Positions 8,764-17,556 of a DNA stretch of 64,000 bases are shown piece by piece (within the stretch, counting starts at the first letter, position 1; every line of letters begins with the position of its first letter). The position numbers were made by a program, and so were the translations under genes. Source of the DNA: Stieleria sp. JC731 (lineage in GTDB: Bacteria; Planctomycetota; Planctomycetia; Pirellulales; Pirellulaceae); assembly GCF_020966635.1 (NCBI RefSeq), contig NZ_JAJKFQ010000026.1, positions 287,894 to 351,893 on the forward strand, read 5' to 3'. The notes below the pieces were generated by a model. That model was not told where the DNA came from, did not search any database, and was given only the letters and a program-made list of their open reading frames with translations.

Positions 8764-10641
8764 TTACCGACGCTTGCCTCGGCCTTTGCTCTTCGTGGGG
8801 CCTGTCTTTTTGTGGTTTTCCACATTGTTGTCGACCAACAGTGAAACGACTTCGTTCCAGGTAGGGACGACCGCACGGCGTCGCGGCGAGTCACCTGAAT
8901 CGGCATCGTTGTCATTGCGTGGGCCACGGCGTGGGCGACGTTTGTCGTCATCATCGGAAGACTGTTCTGGCTCGTCTTGCTTTTCGCTATCGCCTTCACG
9001 GTTGGTACGTCCTCGGCCACGTCGTCCGCGACGACGGCGTCCACGACGGATCGCTTCGACCTCATCATCGTCTTCGTGATCGTCGTCAAATGCCGATTGG
9101 CTGGACAGCGCGTCTTCGACGTCATCACTGTCATCATCGTCGTTTGATTCTTGCATCTCTTCAGACGAACGACGTTTGCGACCACCACGGCGGCGGCGTC
9201 CTCGACGACGTCGGCGACGGGTGCCCGATTCTTCGTCCTCATCATCGTCATCGCTATCGTCCGAAGCATCTTCGGCGTCCGATGCGAGGACGTCATCATC
9301 ATCTTCGACGACTTCAATTTCTTGATCATCAAAGTCACGACGGCTTCGACCACGGCCGCGTCGTCGGCGGCGACCTGACGTTCGTTGTGAAGGTTCTTCA
9401 CTGACCTCTTCGAAGGGATGGTCGTCGGACTCCAGTTCGTCAATTGCCGCATCAACCGAATCGGTGTCAAAATCTCCATCCGCCATACGCTGACGCTGTC
9501 CACGGCGACCGCGACGCGGACGTCGTTCACGATCGTTGCTCTCGTCACGGTCTGACGGACGCGAGCGACGTGAAGACGTTTCCTCTCGGTCGTCCGATTC
9601 CACAGCGGCGACGTCGGTGCCATCAACCGACTCGTCTTGATCGCGCTCGGATGAATTGCGACGTCGAGAGTCTGAACGTTCGCTCCGTCTTCGGCGGCGA
9701 GGCCGATCTTCACGTTTTGGTTCGTCGGTAACTTCGGCTTTTGTTTCTTCCGCTGCAACGTCTGAGTTTGTCGATGTGTCATCATCATCGTCTTCAAAGT
9801 CACGGAAAGACTTGAAGGACAGAGGATCGATCTCCTCAAACGTGTCGGTTGCTGCAACTGGCTCGGACACAGACGCTGATGAATCCGTCTCGCTTGATGC
9901 AGAAACAGAATCGTCTACCAAGTCCGATTCGGTATCTGAATCGCTCAAATTGGTGTCTTCAGAGTCGGGAGCAGGTCCCAAATCCAATCCCAGACCATCA
10001 CCAAAACCGCTTGCCGATCGTTTGGACTTTTTGGGGCGAGCTTCACCGCTTTGTCGGTTTTCGACTTTGACCGGTTCGCGGTGTGGCGGAGGCGGCGCGG
10101 TGTCTTCGATTCCCAATTGTCCGGCAAGATCGGCCCATGCACCGGAATCTTCCTGTGGCGATTCTTCTGCTTCAGCGGCAGGTTCGAATAGTTCGTCCGA
10201 TGCGGTGATCGTCGTTTCTTGAACGAGAAGCTCTTCGACAACAACTTCTTCTTGGGCTGGGGGACCACCGGCGGTCAGTTCTTCCATCCCAGGAGCGCGG
10301 GTGGGAATGCCAAATCCTGGCAGTTGCGTCGTCACCGTCTGTGACGTCAAAGCCTGTAGCACGTCTTCGGCGGAGGGTTCTTCTTCGGGCGATTCGTTTT
10401 GCGGAGCGAGATCGCCTCCGAAGTCAACAGCCGCTTCGGCAACCGGCGGCAACTGTTGTGTCGCCGACTGCTCATCCTGTTCTGAATCGGATGAAGGTTC
10501 TTGGTCGGTCGCCTGTTGGTCTAAAGAGTTGCCATTATCGACCGGCGATTGCGGTTCCGCCGGGGCTGGCTTTTCCTCTTTAGGCTGGGGTGGTTGGGGC
10601 GTTCCGAGTAATTTTGCGAGAAGATTCCAATTGTCTGACAT
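8764..10641 (-). CDS. Large intrinsically disordered Arg/Asp/Glu-rich protein of unknown function
   Basis: A 625-residue protein without a recognisable folded catalytic domain. Residues 1-210 are acidic, Pro/Gln rich. Two similar short motifs, NWNLLAKLLGTPQPP at the start and AWADLAGQLGIEDTAPPPP near 175, share W-x-x-L-A-x-x-L-G followed by prolines. From about 330 onward Arg-rich blocks (RRRRRRGRRRRGG style) alternate with runs of Asp and Glu. The C-terminus has a conserved-looking helix PTWNEVVSLLVDNNVENHKK and ends in a basic tail. The composition resembles the unstructured nucleic-acid-binding regions of RNase E or of helicases, but no nuclease domain is present. A role in RNA or ribosome binding is inference. 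Overlapping frames are open only because of the biased codons. Confidence 0.85.
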   Translation of the reverse strand: MSDNWNLLAKLLGTPQPPQPKEEKPAPAEPQSPVDNGNSLDQQATDQEPSSDSEQDEQSATQQLPPVAEAAVDFGGDLAPQNESPEEEPSAEDVLQALTSQTVTTQLPGFGIPTRAPGMEELTAGGPPAQEEVVVEELLVQETTITASDELFEPAAEAEESPQEDSGAWADLAGQLGIEDTAPPPPHREPVKVENRQSGEARPKKSKRSASGFGDGLGLDLGPAPDSEDTNLSDSDTESDLVDDSVSASSETDSSASVSEPVAATDTFEEIDPLSFKSFRDFEDDDDDTSTNSDVAAEETKAEVTDEPKREDRPRRRRRSERSDSRRRNSSERDQDESVDGTDVAAVESDDREETSSRRSRPSDRDESNDRERRPRRGRRGQRQRMADGDFDTDSVDAAIDELESDDHPFEEVSEEPSQRTSGRRRRRGRGRSRRDFDDQEIEVVEDDDDVLASDAEDASDDSDDDDEDEESGTRRRRRRGRRRRGGRKRRSSEEMQESNDDDDSDDVEDALSSQSAFDDDHEDDDEVEAIRRGRRRRGRRGRGRTNREGDSEKQDEPEQSSDDDDKRRPRRGPRNDNDADSGDSPRRRAVVPTWNEVVSLLVDNNVENHKKTGPTKSKGRGKRR

Positions 10642-11187
10642 TCAATCAATTCTGCGTATCGTTTTTGAGTCGCCAAGCTTTCGTAGCGGCAACTCAGGGT
10701 TTATCTGGCATCGCAACGCGATCGACCAAATTCGGGTTCACCACCGATTTTTATCAATCGTTCAATTCGGTCGGGCGGCAAATCGAGGCAAATTCTAGTG
10801 CAGTCGGGCTCGTGGCATAAACCAAAGCTACGTTTGGAGGCCAAAAGTATCTGGAGCCGACTTGATTCATCTTCCTCGTGCGGAGTGAGTCAAGAAAAGT
10901 CGTCTTTCACTCACTGTCGCTTCCTGCCGAGCGGTCAATCTCCGTTGCGACGGGGCTGTATTCGATTCTGTGACGGCCATCTAAATTTTCGAGACGGCAT
11001 CATTTGGACTATATGTATAGCCGCGCCGAAACCAATTCCCAAGGGGATTTGCGAACAAACCAACTGCGCGGTGGGCTGGTATCGGCGAAACGATACGCCC
11101 CTGGCGGTTGCCCCCCACTGGTTCTTGTGACCTAATCGGCAAAGTTTCCCTGAAACGCCAACTCGCATCGGAAATTCGTTCGATCTC
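10642..11187. other. 546-base intergenic region between the charged-protein gene and the 2-epimerase gene
   Basis: This long divergent region must carry promoters for both flanking genes. Short open frames inside it have no recognisable protein character. The one clear structure is the hairpin at 11073-11100. No tRNA, tmRNA, SRP or RNase P signature was recognised. Confidence 0.5.
11073..11100 (+). promoter_or_regulatory. Hairpin in the leader region of the 2-epimerase gene
   Basis: GTATCG and CGATAC pair perfectly around the loop GCGAAA, and the helix extends through a 2-nt bulge by GGGC/GCCC. It lies about 90 bases before the GTG start at 11188 and has no T-tract, so it is not a terminator. 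It could be part of a structured 5' leader. Confidence 0.35.
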
Positions 11188-12333
11188 GTGACCAGCCACC
11201 TGATTCCTCGTCAAAATGGTGATCGCCTGCGCCCTTTGCTGGTGTTCGGTACCCGCCCAGAAGCGATCAAGCTTGCGCCGCTGATTCTGCTTTTCGAGCA
11301 ATTTCCCGACTTAGTTGATCCGATCGTGTGCAGCACTGGACAGCATCGCGAGATGTTGGATCAGGTCTTGGGGTACTTTTCCATCAGCCCAGACCTCGAT
11401 TTGGGACTGATGCGTCCCGGCCAGACGCTTCCAGGATTGACGGCACGGTGTATCGAAGCGGTCGACAGCGTCATCGTCGATCAAAAACCTGATTGCGTGA
11501 TTGTCCAAGGCGATACGACAACGGTGATGGCTGCGGCGATGACCGCGTTTTTCCATCGGCTTCCGGTGGTGCATGTTGAAGCCGGGCTGCGAACTGGTGA
11601 CATGCAGGCACCCTGGCCAGAGGAATTCAATCGTCGCGTTGCGGGATTGGTGACCACCTTGCACTGCGCTCCGACAGATCGCAGCCGGCAAGCGTTATTG
11701 GCCGAAGGCGTTCCGTCAGACAATATCCGGGTGACCGGTAACACCGTGATCGATGCGTTGATGTTGGCTGTCGCTAAAGAACGGGCGGATGACCAGCGCT
11801 GGCGCGAAAAATACCCGATGGCTTGTGCTGACAGCGTGGTATTGGTGACTGGACACCGACGTGAAAACTTTGGCGGCGGGCTAAAACAGATCTGTAGCGC
11901 CCTGCTAGAACTGTCAGCCTCTTATCCAAACACTCAGTTCATCTACCCGGTCCATTTGAACCCGAACGTGAAAGGGCCGGTCCACGAGCTACTGGCCGAA
12001 AGCGAAAACATTCACTTGGTGCCACCGGCGGACTACCCAGGATTCGTCTGGCTGATGGACAGGGCCACTGTGGTACTGACGGATTCCGGAGGCGTTCAAG
12101 AAGAGGCACCGTCGCTGGGCAGTGGCGTCTTGGTGACTCGCGATAAAACAGAACGCCCCGAAGCCGTCGACGCCGGATTGGCAGAGCTGGTCGGGACCGA
12201 TCGCGATTTGATCGTCAAGCGAGTCTCAAGCTTGCTGGACCAGGGCAAACGCAGTGTCGCGACGTCACCTGTGGATAATCCCTACGGTGACGGCCAAGCC
12301 TCCAAAAGGATTCTCGACTGGATGACCAGCTGA
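11188..12333 (+). CDS. wecB: UDP-N-acetylglucosamine 2-epimerase (non-hydrolysing)
   Basis: A 381-residue protein starting at GTG 11188. It shows the family signature throughout: FGTRPEAIKLAPLI near the start, QGDTTTVMAA, HVEAGLRTGD followed by PWPEEFNRRV, VTGHRRENFG, and the UDP-binding segment TDSGGVQEEAPSLG with TRDKTERPEAVDAG. The enzyme interconverts UDP-GlcNAc and UDP-ManNAc in the cytoplasm, feeding ManNAc or ManNAcA into surface polysaccharide. Length equals the usual 370-385 residues. No partner wec genes lie next to it; other glycan genes in the window (fucosyltransferase, Wzz-like) are distant. It is convergent with lysA. Confidence 0.95.
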   Translation: MTSHLIPRQNGDRLRPLLVFGTRPEAIKLAPLILLFEQFPDLVDPIVCSTGQHREMLDQVLGYFSISPDLDLGLMRPGQTLPGLTARCIEAVDSVIVDQKPDCVIVQGDTTTVMAAAMTAFFHRLPVVHVEAGLRTGDMQAPWPEEFNRRVAGLVTTLHCAPTDRSRQALLAEGVPSDNIRVTGNTVIDALMLAVAKERADDQRWREKYPMACADSVVLVTGHRRENFGGGLKQICSALLELSASYPNTQFIYPVHLNPNVKGPVHELLAESENIHLVPPADYPGFVWLMDRATVVLTDSGGVQEEAPSLGSGVLVTRDKTERPEAVDAGLAELVGTDRDLIVKRVSSLLDQGKRSVATSPVDNPYGDGQASKRILDWMTS

Positions 12334-12430
12334 CAAGCCGCCTCTCAAAAGCAGGCTTCGGTTCTTCCGATGTGTCCGCCGCTGATTGAGCTTGGCGAAC
12401 ACACGTGTCGATTGCTGTGATTCAGTAAAG

Positions 12431-13705
12431 CTACTGAGGAATGACTTCGCTACGTGTGAGGTCTTCGAAGGTTTCACGTTTGCGAATCAGTTTCGCCTGA
12501 CCGTCTTCGATCATCACCTCAGCAGCACGCAACTTGCTGTTGTAGTTGCTGGCCATGACAAAGCCGTATGCGCCGGCGTTTTCAAGGATGACGTAGTCGC
12601 CAACACGGCACATCGGTAGGTCACGCTGATCGACGTAGCCGCCTTCACGCTGTGTGAAGATATCGCCAGATTCGCAAAGAGGTCCACCGATCACGGCGGC
12701 AACCGATTCACGGTCTTCGACGGCGTTCCCGTCTGCCCCACATACGGAAATCGGATGATACGCGCCATACATGACCGGGCGCGCCAAGTCGTTGAATCCT
12801 GCATCAAGAAGAAAGAAAAGGTTATCACCGACCTTTTTGACGCTGCGAACTTCAGCGATCAGATAACCTGCTTCGGCCGAAAGGTATCGTCCTGGTTCGA
12901 TCTCGAGTTGAATTTCGTGGCCGAATTCCTCGGCGAGCTGATTTCGCGTCGTATTCCAAAGATCAAAGTACTTGTCCAAGTCGACGTAGGACTCCGAGGA
13001 GTTGTACGGCACGGGAAGGCCACCGCCGGCGCTGATTGTTTTTACCGTGCGGCCGACTTCAAGTGCGATCCGGTGCATCGCCTCGCATACTTCGCTGAGG
13101 TGTTCGAGGTCGGTTCCCGAACCGATATGCATATGCAAACCGGTGATGGTGACACCGTATTGATCCGCAAGACGCAAGCATTCGTCGATTTGTGAGTGCC
13201 AGATACCGTGCTTGCTCTGTTCGCCACCGGTGTTGGTCTTTTGGCTGTGCCCGTGACCAAAGCCGGGGTTAATGCGTAGAGTGATTTCCGCTCCAGGTTT
13301 GCGTTCACCCAATTGGGCGATCATGTCTGGCGATCCGCAGTTGACGTGAATGTTGTGCTCGAGCACCAATTCCAAAGCAGCCGCGTCGAAGATGTCTGCG
13401 GTATAGACGATGCCATGGTTTTCGGCGGTGTATCCCCCGGCGATCGCACGATGGATTTCACCCGCACTGACGGCATCCACGACGACACCGCGTTTACGCA
13501 TTCGGTCAAGAATGGCCAGGTTGCTGCAGGCCTTTTGCGCGTAACGGATAAAGTCAAACTTTGCCAAGTCCGTGATCCGCTGCTCGATCACAGCGAGATC
13601 GTAAACGTACAAAGGCGTGCCGTAGTTTTTCGCCAATTCGGCAACGGACAAGCCCGCGATTTGGTGACGACTGGTTGAAAAACTAGGTGTCGCAAGTGTG
13701 GTCAT
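12431..13705 (-). CDS. lysA: Diaminopimelate decarboxylase
   Basis: A 424-residue PLP enzyme of the alanine-racemase-like fold III. Visible motifs are TPLYVYDLAVIEQRI, the PLP-lysine segment RYAQKACSN (usually YAxKAN), HMHIGSG, SAGGGLPVPY, EIEPGRYLSAEAG, GGPLCESGDIF and the C-terminal ENAGAYGFVMASNYN. CESGD and the final Tyr-containing segment are specific for DAP decarboxylase and bind substrate across the dimer. It converts meso-diaminopimelate to L-lysine and CO2 in the cytoplasm. The ATG at 13705 gives the usual N-terminus. It stands alone, about 250 bases downstream of the oxidoreductase gene on the same strand. Confidence 0.95.
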   Translation of the reverse strand: MTTLATPSFSTSRHQIAGLSVAELAKNYGTPLYVYDLAVIEQRITDLAKFDFIRYAQKACSNLAILDRMRKRGVVVDAVSAGEIHRAIAGGYTAENHGIVYTADIFDAAALELVLEHNIHVNCGSPDMIAQLGERKPGAEITLRINPGFGHGHSQKTNTGGEQSKHGIWHSQIDECLRLADQYGVTITGLHMHIGSGTDLEHLSEVCEAMHRIALEVGRTVKTISAGGGLPVPYNSSESYVDLDKYFDLWNTTRNQLAEEFGHEIQLEIEPGRYLSAEAGYLIAEVRSVKKVGDNLFFLLDAGFNDLARPVMYGAYHPISVCGADGNAVEDRESVAAVIGGPLCESGDIFTQREGGYVDQRDLPMCRVGDYVILENAGAYGFVMASNYNSKLRAAEVMIEDGQAKLIRKRETFEDLTRSEVIPQ

Positions 13706-13952
13706 GGAATCGGCTGATGGTGGAGTTTTTCAGAGAGACAACTCACTATCAAAACCGGTTCGCGTCATTTTGTCTAGGGACTGCCGATAGTTGGCCCGTA
13801 TGACGCCCCCTAGGCTGATCATTCACTGCGGCAAAGTCCGCGCAAACTGCAAGGAATGACCAGCCAGACGTTTAACACAAAGCTTTGGTTAACAGGGGCT
13901 TTGATCATCAGGGACCGTGATTGACCGCAGCCCAATCAAGCGGCCCCATCAA

Positions 13953-15449
13953 TCAGTTGGCCGGATCTTTGCCGTCGACCCATGCCCCCGCCAGTTTCAT
14001 GTATTCGGGCTCGTTCAAGCGGCTTCCGAACTCGCCGGCGGTCCAGCCGGGAATGTGATTGGGGCTCTGTCGGTCTTTTGACATCGCTTCCCACTTGGCG
14101 GCCCAGCCAGGGTCTTTGGTGGTGATTTCTCGTGTATCGCCATTGACGAAATAGACCTCGCCTTTGCGGTAGCTTTGCGCACCAAGGTTCACGACCGCGA
14201 TTGCGGATGCTCCCAAATCTGGTGGGTTATTACACAACTGTGGGTCGCCCGCTTCGCAAGCGTCCAAGAAGTTCGTGAAGTGGGCCCGAGTCGTATTCTT
14301 CACCGGCGTTGTCGGAATTCGCTCGGATTCGAACGTTCGTTTCGACGAGTCACCGCTGGCGGTAACTTCGCGTCGTTCGGGAACAAAATCAAATCCGTCG
14401 AACTGTTCGCCGTTGCCAAGCATGAATGTGCCGTAGTGACCGCGAATCAACTGGTTGACTCGAGATTCCTGATTGCACATCGTTGCGGTCACCAAACCTT
14501 GGACGCCTTCGTTGAAGTCGGCAACAACGGTCGCAACATCGGGAACATCGCGTCCGTCATACTCAAGAAAGATTCCGCCAGCACCGACAACGCGTGCCGG
14601 AACACGCAGCCCCGTTGCCTTCAACATCGACGTCGTACGATGCACGAACAAGTCCGTGAACATTCCGCTACCGAAGGGCCAGAATCGGCGCCATTGTTTG
14701 TAGACCGCTCGGTCAAATGGCATGTCGGGGGCTAGGTTTTCGTTTTTGCCTAGCCAGCGATCCCAGTCGATCGTCTTGGGTGACATGTCGGGTTCTAGTT
14801 TGTAATAACGCCATTGGCCTCGGTCGCTGTTGCGGAAGTACTCCGTTTGAAAACCGAGAACCTTGCCGAGCTTTCCGTCTTGCAACAAGGAACGGATCTC
14901 ATTCCAAACCGGCAAGCTTGTTGATTGCACACCGACTTGCATGACCAAGCCGGACTGACGCCATTTTTCTTCAACATCGAACGCTTCTTGGACCGTCTTG
15001 CACATCGGCTTTTCACAGTAGACGTGTAAGCCCGCCTCCAAAGCGTCGATTGTCTGTTTGTGGTGCCAGTGGTCTGGTGTGCCAATGCATACAGCGTCCA
15101 AGTTTTCCTTGGCAATCATGTCGTTGTAGTCGACGTAGCGTCCGGGATCGGTCCCGGTTTTATCCTTGATGTAGTCCGCGACCTTGTTTCGCTGGGTTTC
15201 GTAGACTTCGGCAACGCCGACCAAATCGATCTTTCGACCTTCACCGTGCAGTGCGCAAAGGTTCTTGACGTGGGCTCCGAAGCCACGACCGCCTGGCCCG
15301 ATAAAGCCAATTCTCAGTCGCTCATTGGAATCCGCCGCAGCTTTCGCTTTGCCCGAGAGACCGACGACAGAAGCGGCACTTGCGGACGCACCAACTTTTA
15401 AAAACGAACGGCGGTCCGATGCCTTGTTTGGCTGGTCTTGTTCACTCAC
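13953..15449 (-). CDS. Gfo/Idh/MocA family oxidoreductase, TAT-exported
   Basis: The frame is open from 15530, but the GTG at 15449 fits better: GAGG lies about 9 bases upstream and the TAT motif DRRSFLKVG falls near residue 11. The 498-residue product has the NAD(P)-binding fold (LRIGFIGPGGRGFG), then CIGTPDHWHHKQTIDALEAG and the signature YCEKPMCKT. The C-terminal domain has PFGSGMFTDLFVHRTT. Planctomycetes carry many such exported paralogues, thought to act on sugars or glycosides with a bound cofactor. The substrate is unknown. No transporter or regulator accompanies it. Confidence 0.9.
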   Translation of the reverse strand: MSEQDQPNKASDRRSFLKVGASASAASVVGLSGKAKAAADSNERLRIGFIGPGGRGFGAHVKNLCALHGEGRKIDLVGVAEVYETQRNKVADYIKDKTGTDPGRYVDYNDMIAKENLDAVCIGTPDHWHHKQTIDALEAGLHVYCEKPMCKTVQEAFDVEEKWRQSGLVMQVGVQSTSLPVWNEIRSLLQDGKLGKVLGFQTEYFRNSDRGQWRYYKLEPDMSPKTIDWDRWLGKNENLAPDMPFDRAVYKQWRRFWPFGSGMFTDLFVHRTTSMLKATGLRVPARVVGAGGIFLEYDGRDVPDVATVVADFNEGVQGLVTATMCNQESRVNQLIRGHYGTFMLGNGEQFDGFDFVPERREVTASGDSSKRTFESERIPTTPVKNTTRAHFTNFLDACEAGDPQLCNNPPDLGASAIAVVNLGAQSYRKGEVYFVNGDTREITTKDPGWAAKWEAMSKDRQSPNHIPGWTAGEFGSRLNEPEYMKLAGAWVDGKDPAN

Positions 15450-15732
15450 GTGTGGAGGCCTCGAAGAGATTGAGTTAGGAAGGGGATTTCCAACCGATCC
15501 GACTGAGGTTTTGTGATCAATTTCGATCACGCCAGCATGCTAACTCGCATAACAACCGACAGCCCGACGCGGTGGCAGGTGGGACACATCAAAGTGCAGC
15601 GGCCTATCCTAACAAAACCCAAACACACGCGTGCGAAATGCACGAAAAGAAGGTGCATCGAATTCCTCGGGGACTCGCGAGCCGACGAGGGCGATTAAGT
15701 CCACCGTCTGAATCCTCCGACTGCTGTCACAG

Positions 15733-16164
15733 CTAGCGAGCTGTTGGCCAAGACTGCACTCCGTCGATCAACGGCTGAGGCTGAAAACCATCGAGGATCA
15801 AATCGCGATTGTAGAAGTACGTGTAGGCTGAGACTTGCCGCTTGCCTGAACCATGGTGCGGGATCAAAGCTTCGATCAGATGCCTGTGATAAAGGTCATT
15901 TTCCGAGTTTGCTGAAGTGCCTTCGATCTCGTCGAGCACTTCCATGACCACTGGCATCTGTTCGGGTAAGAATGACCAAACTTCGCCGAGTACCAAATTG
16001 TCGCCGGTTGTCATCGCGGGGTAGTCGTCGCGACCGAACAAGGCGGCTCTCACAACGGCTGGATCAACTGACAGCGGTTTAGCTGGCCAAGCCTTTTCAC
16101 GACACTGGCCGCGTTTCAGGGTTCCGTAGACGAACACTTGGCAGATTGATTCGGTCGAGTCCAT
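15733..16164 (-). CDS. Gamma-glutamylcyclotransferase-like (AIG2/GGCT) protein
   Basis: The ATG at 16164 (MDSTESICQVFVYGTLKRGQ) is preferred over 16227 because it places the family signature VFVYGTLKRGQ near residue 10. The 143-residue length suits bacterial GGCT-fold proteins. Other conserved parts are the LFGRDDYPAMT segment and VLGEVWSFLPEQMPVVMEVLDEIEG, which contains the catalytic Glu region. The fold releases 5-oxoproline from gamma-glutamyl compounds; the natural substrate of this member is not known. It lies 110 bases downstream of the 3-hydroxyacyl-CoA dehydrogenase on the same strand. Confidence 0.85.
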   Translation of the reverse strand: MDSTESICQVFVYGTLKRGQCREKAWPAKPLSVDPAVVRAALFGRDDYPAMTTGDNLVLGEVWSFLPEQMPVVMEVLDEIEGTSANSENDLYHRHLIEALIPHHGSGKRQVSAYTYFYNRDLILDGFQPQPLIDGVQSWPTAR

Positions 16165-16274
16165 TTTCGTTCCGCTGATTGAATGCCGTGGTTGAAAAAG
16201 AAACCTGGATGCCATCGGCTTGGTCAATCGATCGCAGGAAGCGTCGTGATCAAAACTTGGCGATCAAAGCTTGG

Positions 16275-17498
16275 CTACGCCGATCCGGTCGGGGCGATTG
16301 GGCGCATCGAGGGAAACGACTCGCCGAATCGGTTCATCGAATCGTTGATGTCATCGCTGCCTATTTCCTCAAAAAGTTCCGACCACCGCTCGTAACTATT
16401 AAATCCGAGTCCCCCCACCATCGCGGCATCGACATCGTCCATGGACTTTGCGATTTGTTCACGAATGATTTGCTGGGCTTCGATCCACATCGGGATCGAA
16501 AGTAGTCGCAGCACATCGCCATCGCTGAACGATTCTTTGGCGGTTCGATAGGTTTCGACCAGCGCTAGAGCTTGGTCGCAAAGTGTTCGACTTCGTTCCC
16601 CTGCGACGTAACGGTAGAGGCCTAGCCCATGGCTGCGTCCGAGAAGTTTCTGTTTCACCAAAGCAGGAATCATCGGCGAAGGATTCAGCCGTGATGGGAA
16701 CGCGTTCAGATAGGCCCGTCCGGCATGAAACATTGTCGGTGCGCCGATCCAGTCGATCAATTCCAAAGGCGACATAGGCATTCCATACGCGATCGCGACT
16801 CGCTCAAGTTGCTCTGGCGATGCACCACGACAGAGCAGTTGCAATGATTGATTCAAGTACGGCGACAACATTCGGTTGACGATGAAGCCGGGGCCATCTT
16901 TGCAACGAATCGGCCGCTTGCCTATACGTTCGGCATGTCGCAACGCCGCGTCGGTCGTTTCTTTGGCTGTACGCGAGCCTTGGACGATTTCAACCGCTGG
17001 ACGTTGATGGACCGGCATAAAGAAGTGCAATCCGCAGACGCGGGTCGGGTCAAGTCCTTTTGCATCAGCGATCGAATCGATTCGCAACGTGGACGTGTTG
17101 CTGGCGAAGATCCCGTCATCTGACAGTACGGCTGAAAGCCTGCGAAACAAGTCTTGCTTGATCGGCAATTGTTCTACAATCGATTCAATGACGATCGGAA
17201 CGGACAATTCGTCCGACTCAGACTGCTCTGCGGATGACGGCGATGTTGCCTGGATCGGATTGGCCGGAGGGACAACGGCGATCGCGAATAGGCCATCGAT
17301 CGGCCCTGTAAGGTCCCACGCATCCGCTTTGAATTTTTGGAACTTAGCTTTCGCGCGATCCAAAGCGTTTTGATCAACGTCACACAGACAAAAAGGTTGG
17401 CCGCTCAGGAAATGAGCTTCGGCGATTGCCGTACCAACAACGCCAGCACCGATCAAAACTGTCGATGGGGTATCGGATGGCCAAGTCGAAATCGACAT
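16275..17498 (-). CDS. 3-hydroxyacyl-CoA dehydrogenase
   Basis: The ATG at 17498 (MSISTWPSDTPS) is chosen because the longer frame from 17654 would overlap the fucosyltransferase gene. The 407-residue product starts with a Rossmann fold (VLIGAGVVGTAIAEAHFLSG, then the acidic CDVDQNALDRA), followed by the FASNTSTLRI segment and the signature GLHFFMPVHQRPAVEIV with the catalytic His. KDGPGFIVNRMLSPYLN begins the helical C-terminal domains, apparently present twice. It resembles the dehydrogenase half of FadB/FadJ without the hydratase domain. It would oxidise 3-hydroxyacyl-CoA with NAD+ in the cytoplasm. No thiolase or hydratase gene adjoins it. Confidence 0.88.
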   Translation of the reverse strand: MSISTWPSDTPSTVLIGAGVVGTAIAEAHFLSGQPFCLCDVDQNALDRAKAKFQKFKADAWDLTGPIDGLFAIAVVPPANPIQATSPSSAEQSESDELSVPIVIESIVEQLPIKQDLFRRLSAVLSDDGIFASNTSTLRIDSIADAKGLDPTRVCGLHFFMPVHQRPAVEIVQGSRTAKETTDAALRHAERIGKRPIRCKDGPGFIVNRMLSPYLNQSLQLLCRGASPEQLERVAIAYGMPMSPLELIDWIGAPTMFHAGRAYLNAFPSRLNPSPMIPALVKQKLLGRSHGLGLYRYVAGERSRTLCDQALALVETYRTAKESFSDGDVLRLLSIPMWIEAQQIIREQIAKSMDDVDAAMVGGLGFNSYERWSELFEEIGSDDINDSMNRFGESFPSMRPIAPTGSA

Positions 17499-17556
17499 AG
17501 AAGAGATGCTTTTGGATTCACGCGATGAGAGTTTCACTAACGCATGTAGTTCAACA

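Noticed and set aside
8682..9857. 391-codon open frame overlapping the charged-protein gene
   Set aside because: It is a Thr/Met/Arg-rich shadow produced by the biased GAC/CGT/GAT codons of the real gene on the same strand; it has no ordered composition and the longer frame has a normal start and terminator.
10798..11130. 110-codon ORF in the intergenic region before the 2-epimerase gene
   Set aside because: Composition is unlike proteins of this genome, no ribosome-binding site or domain is visible, and an antisense frame is equally open.
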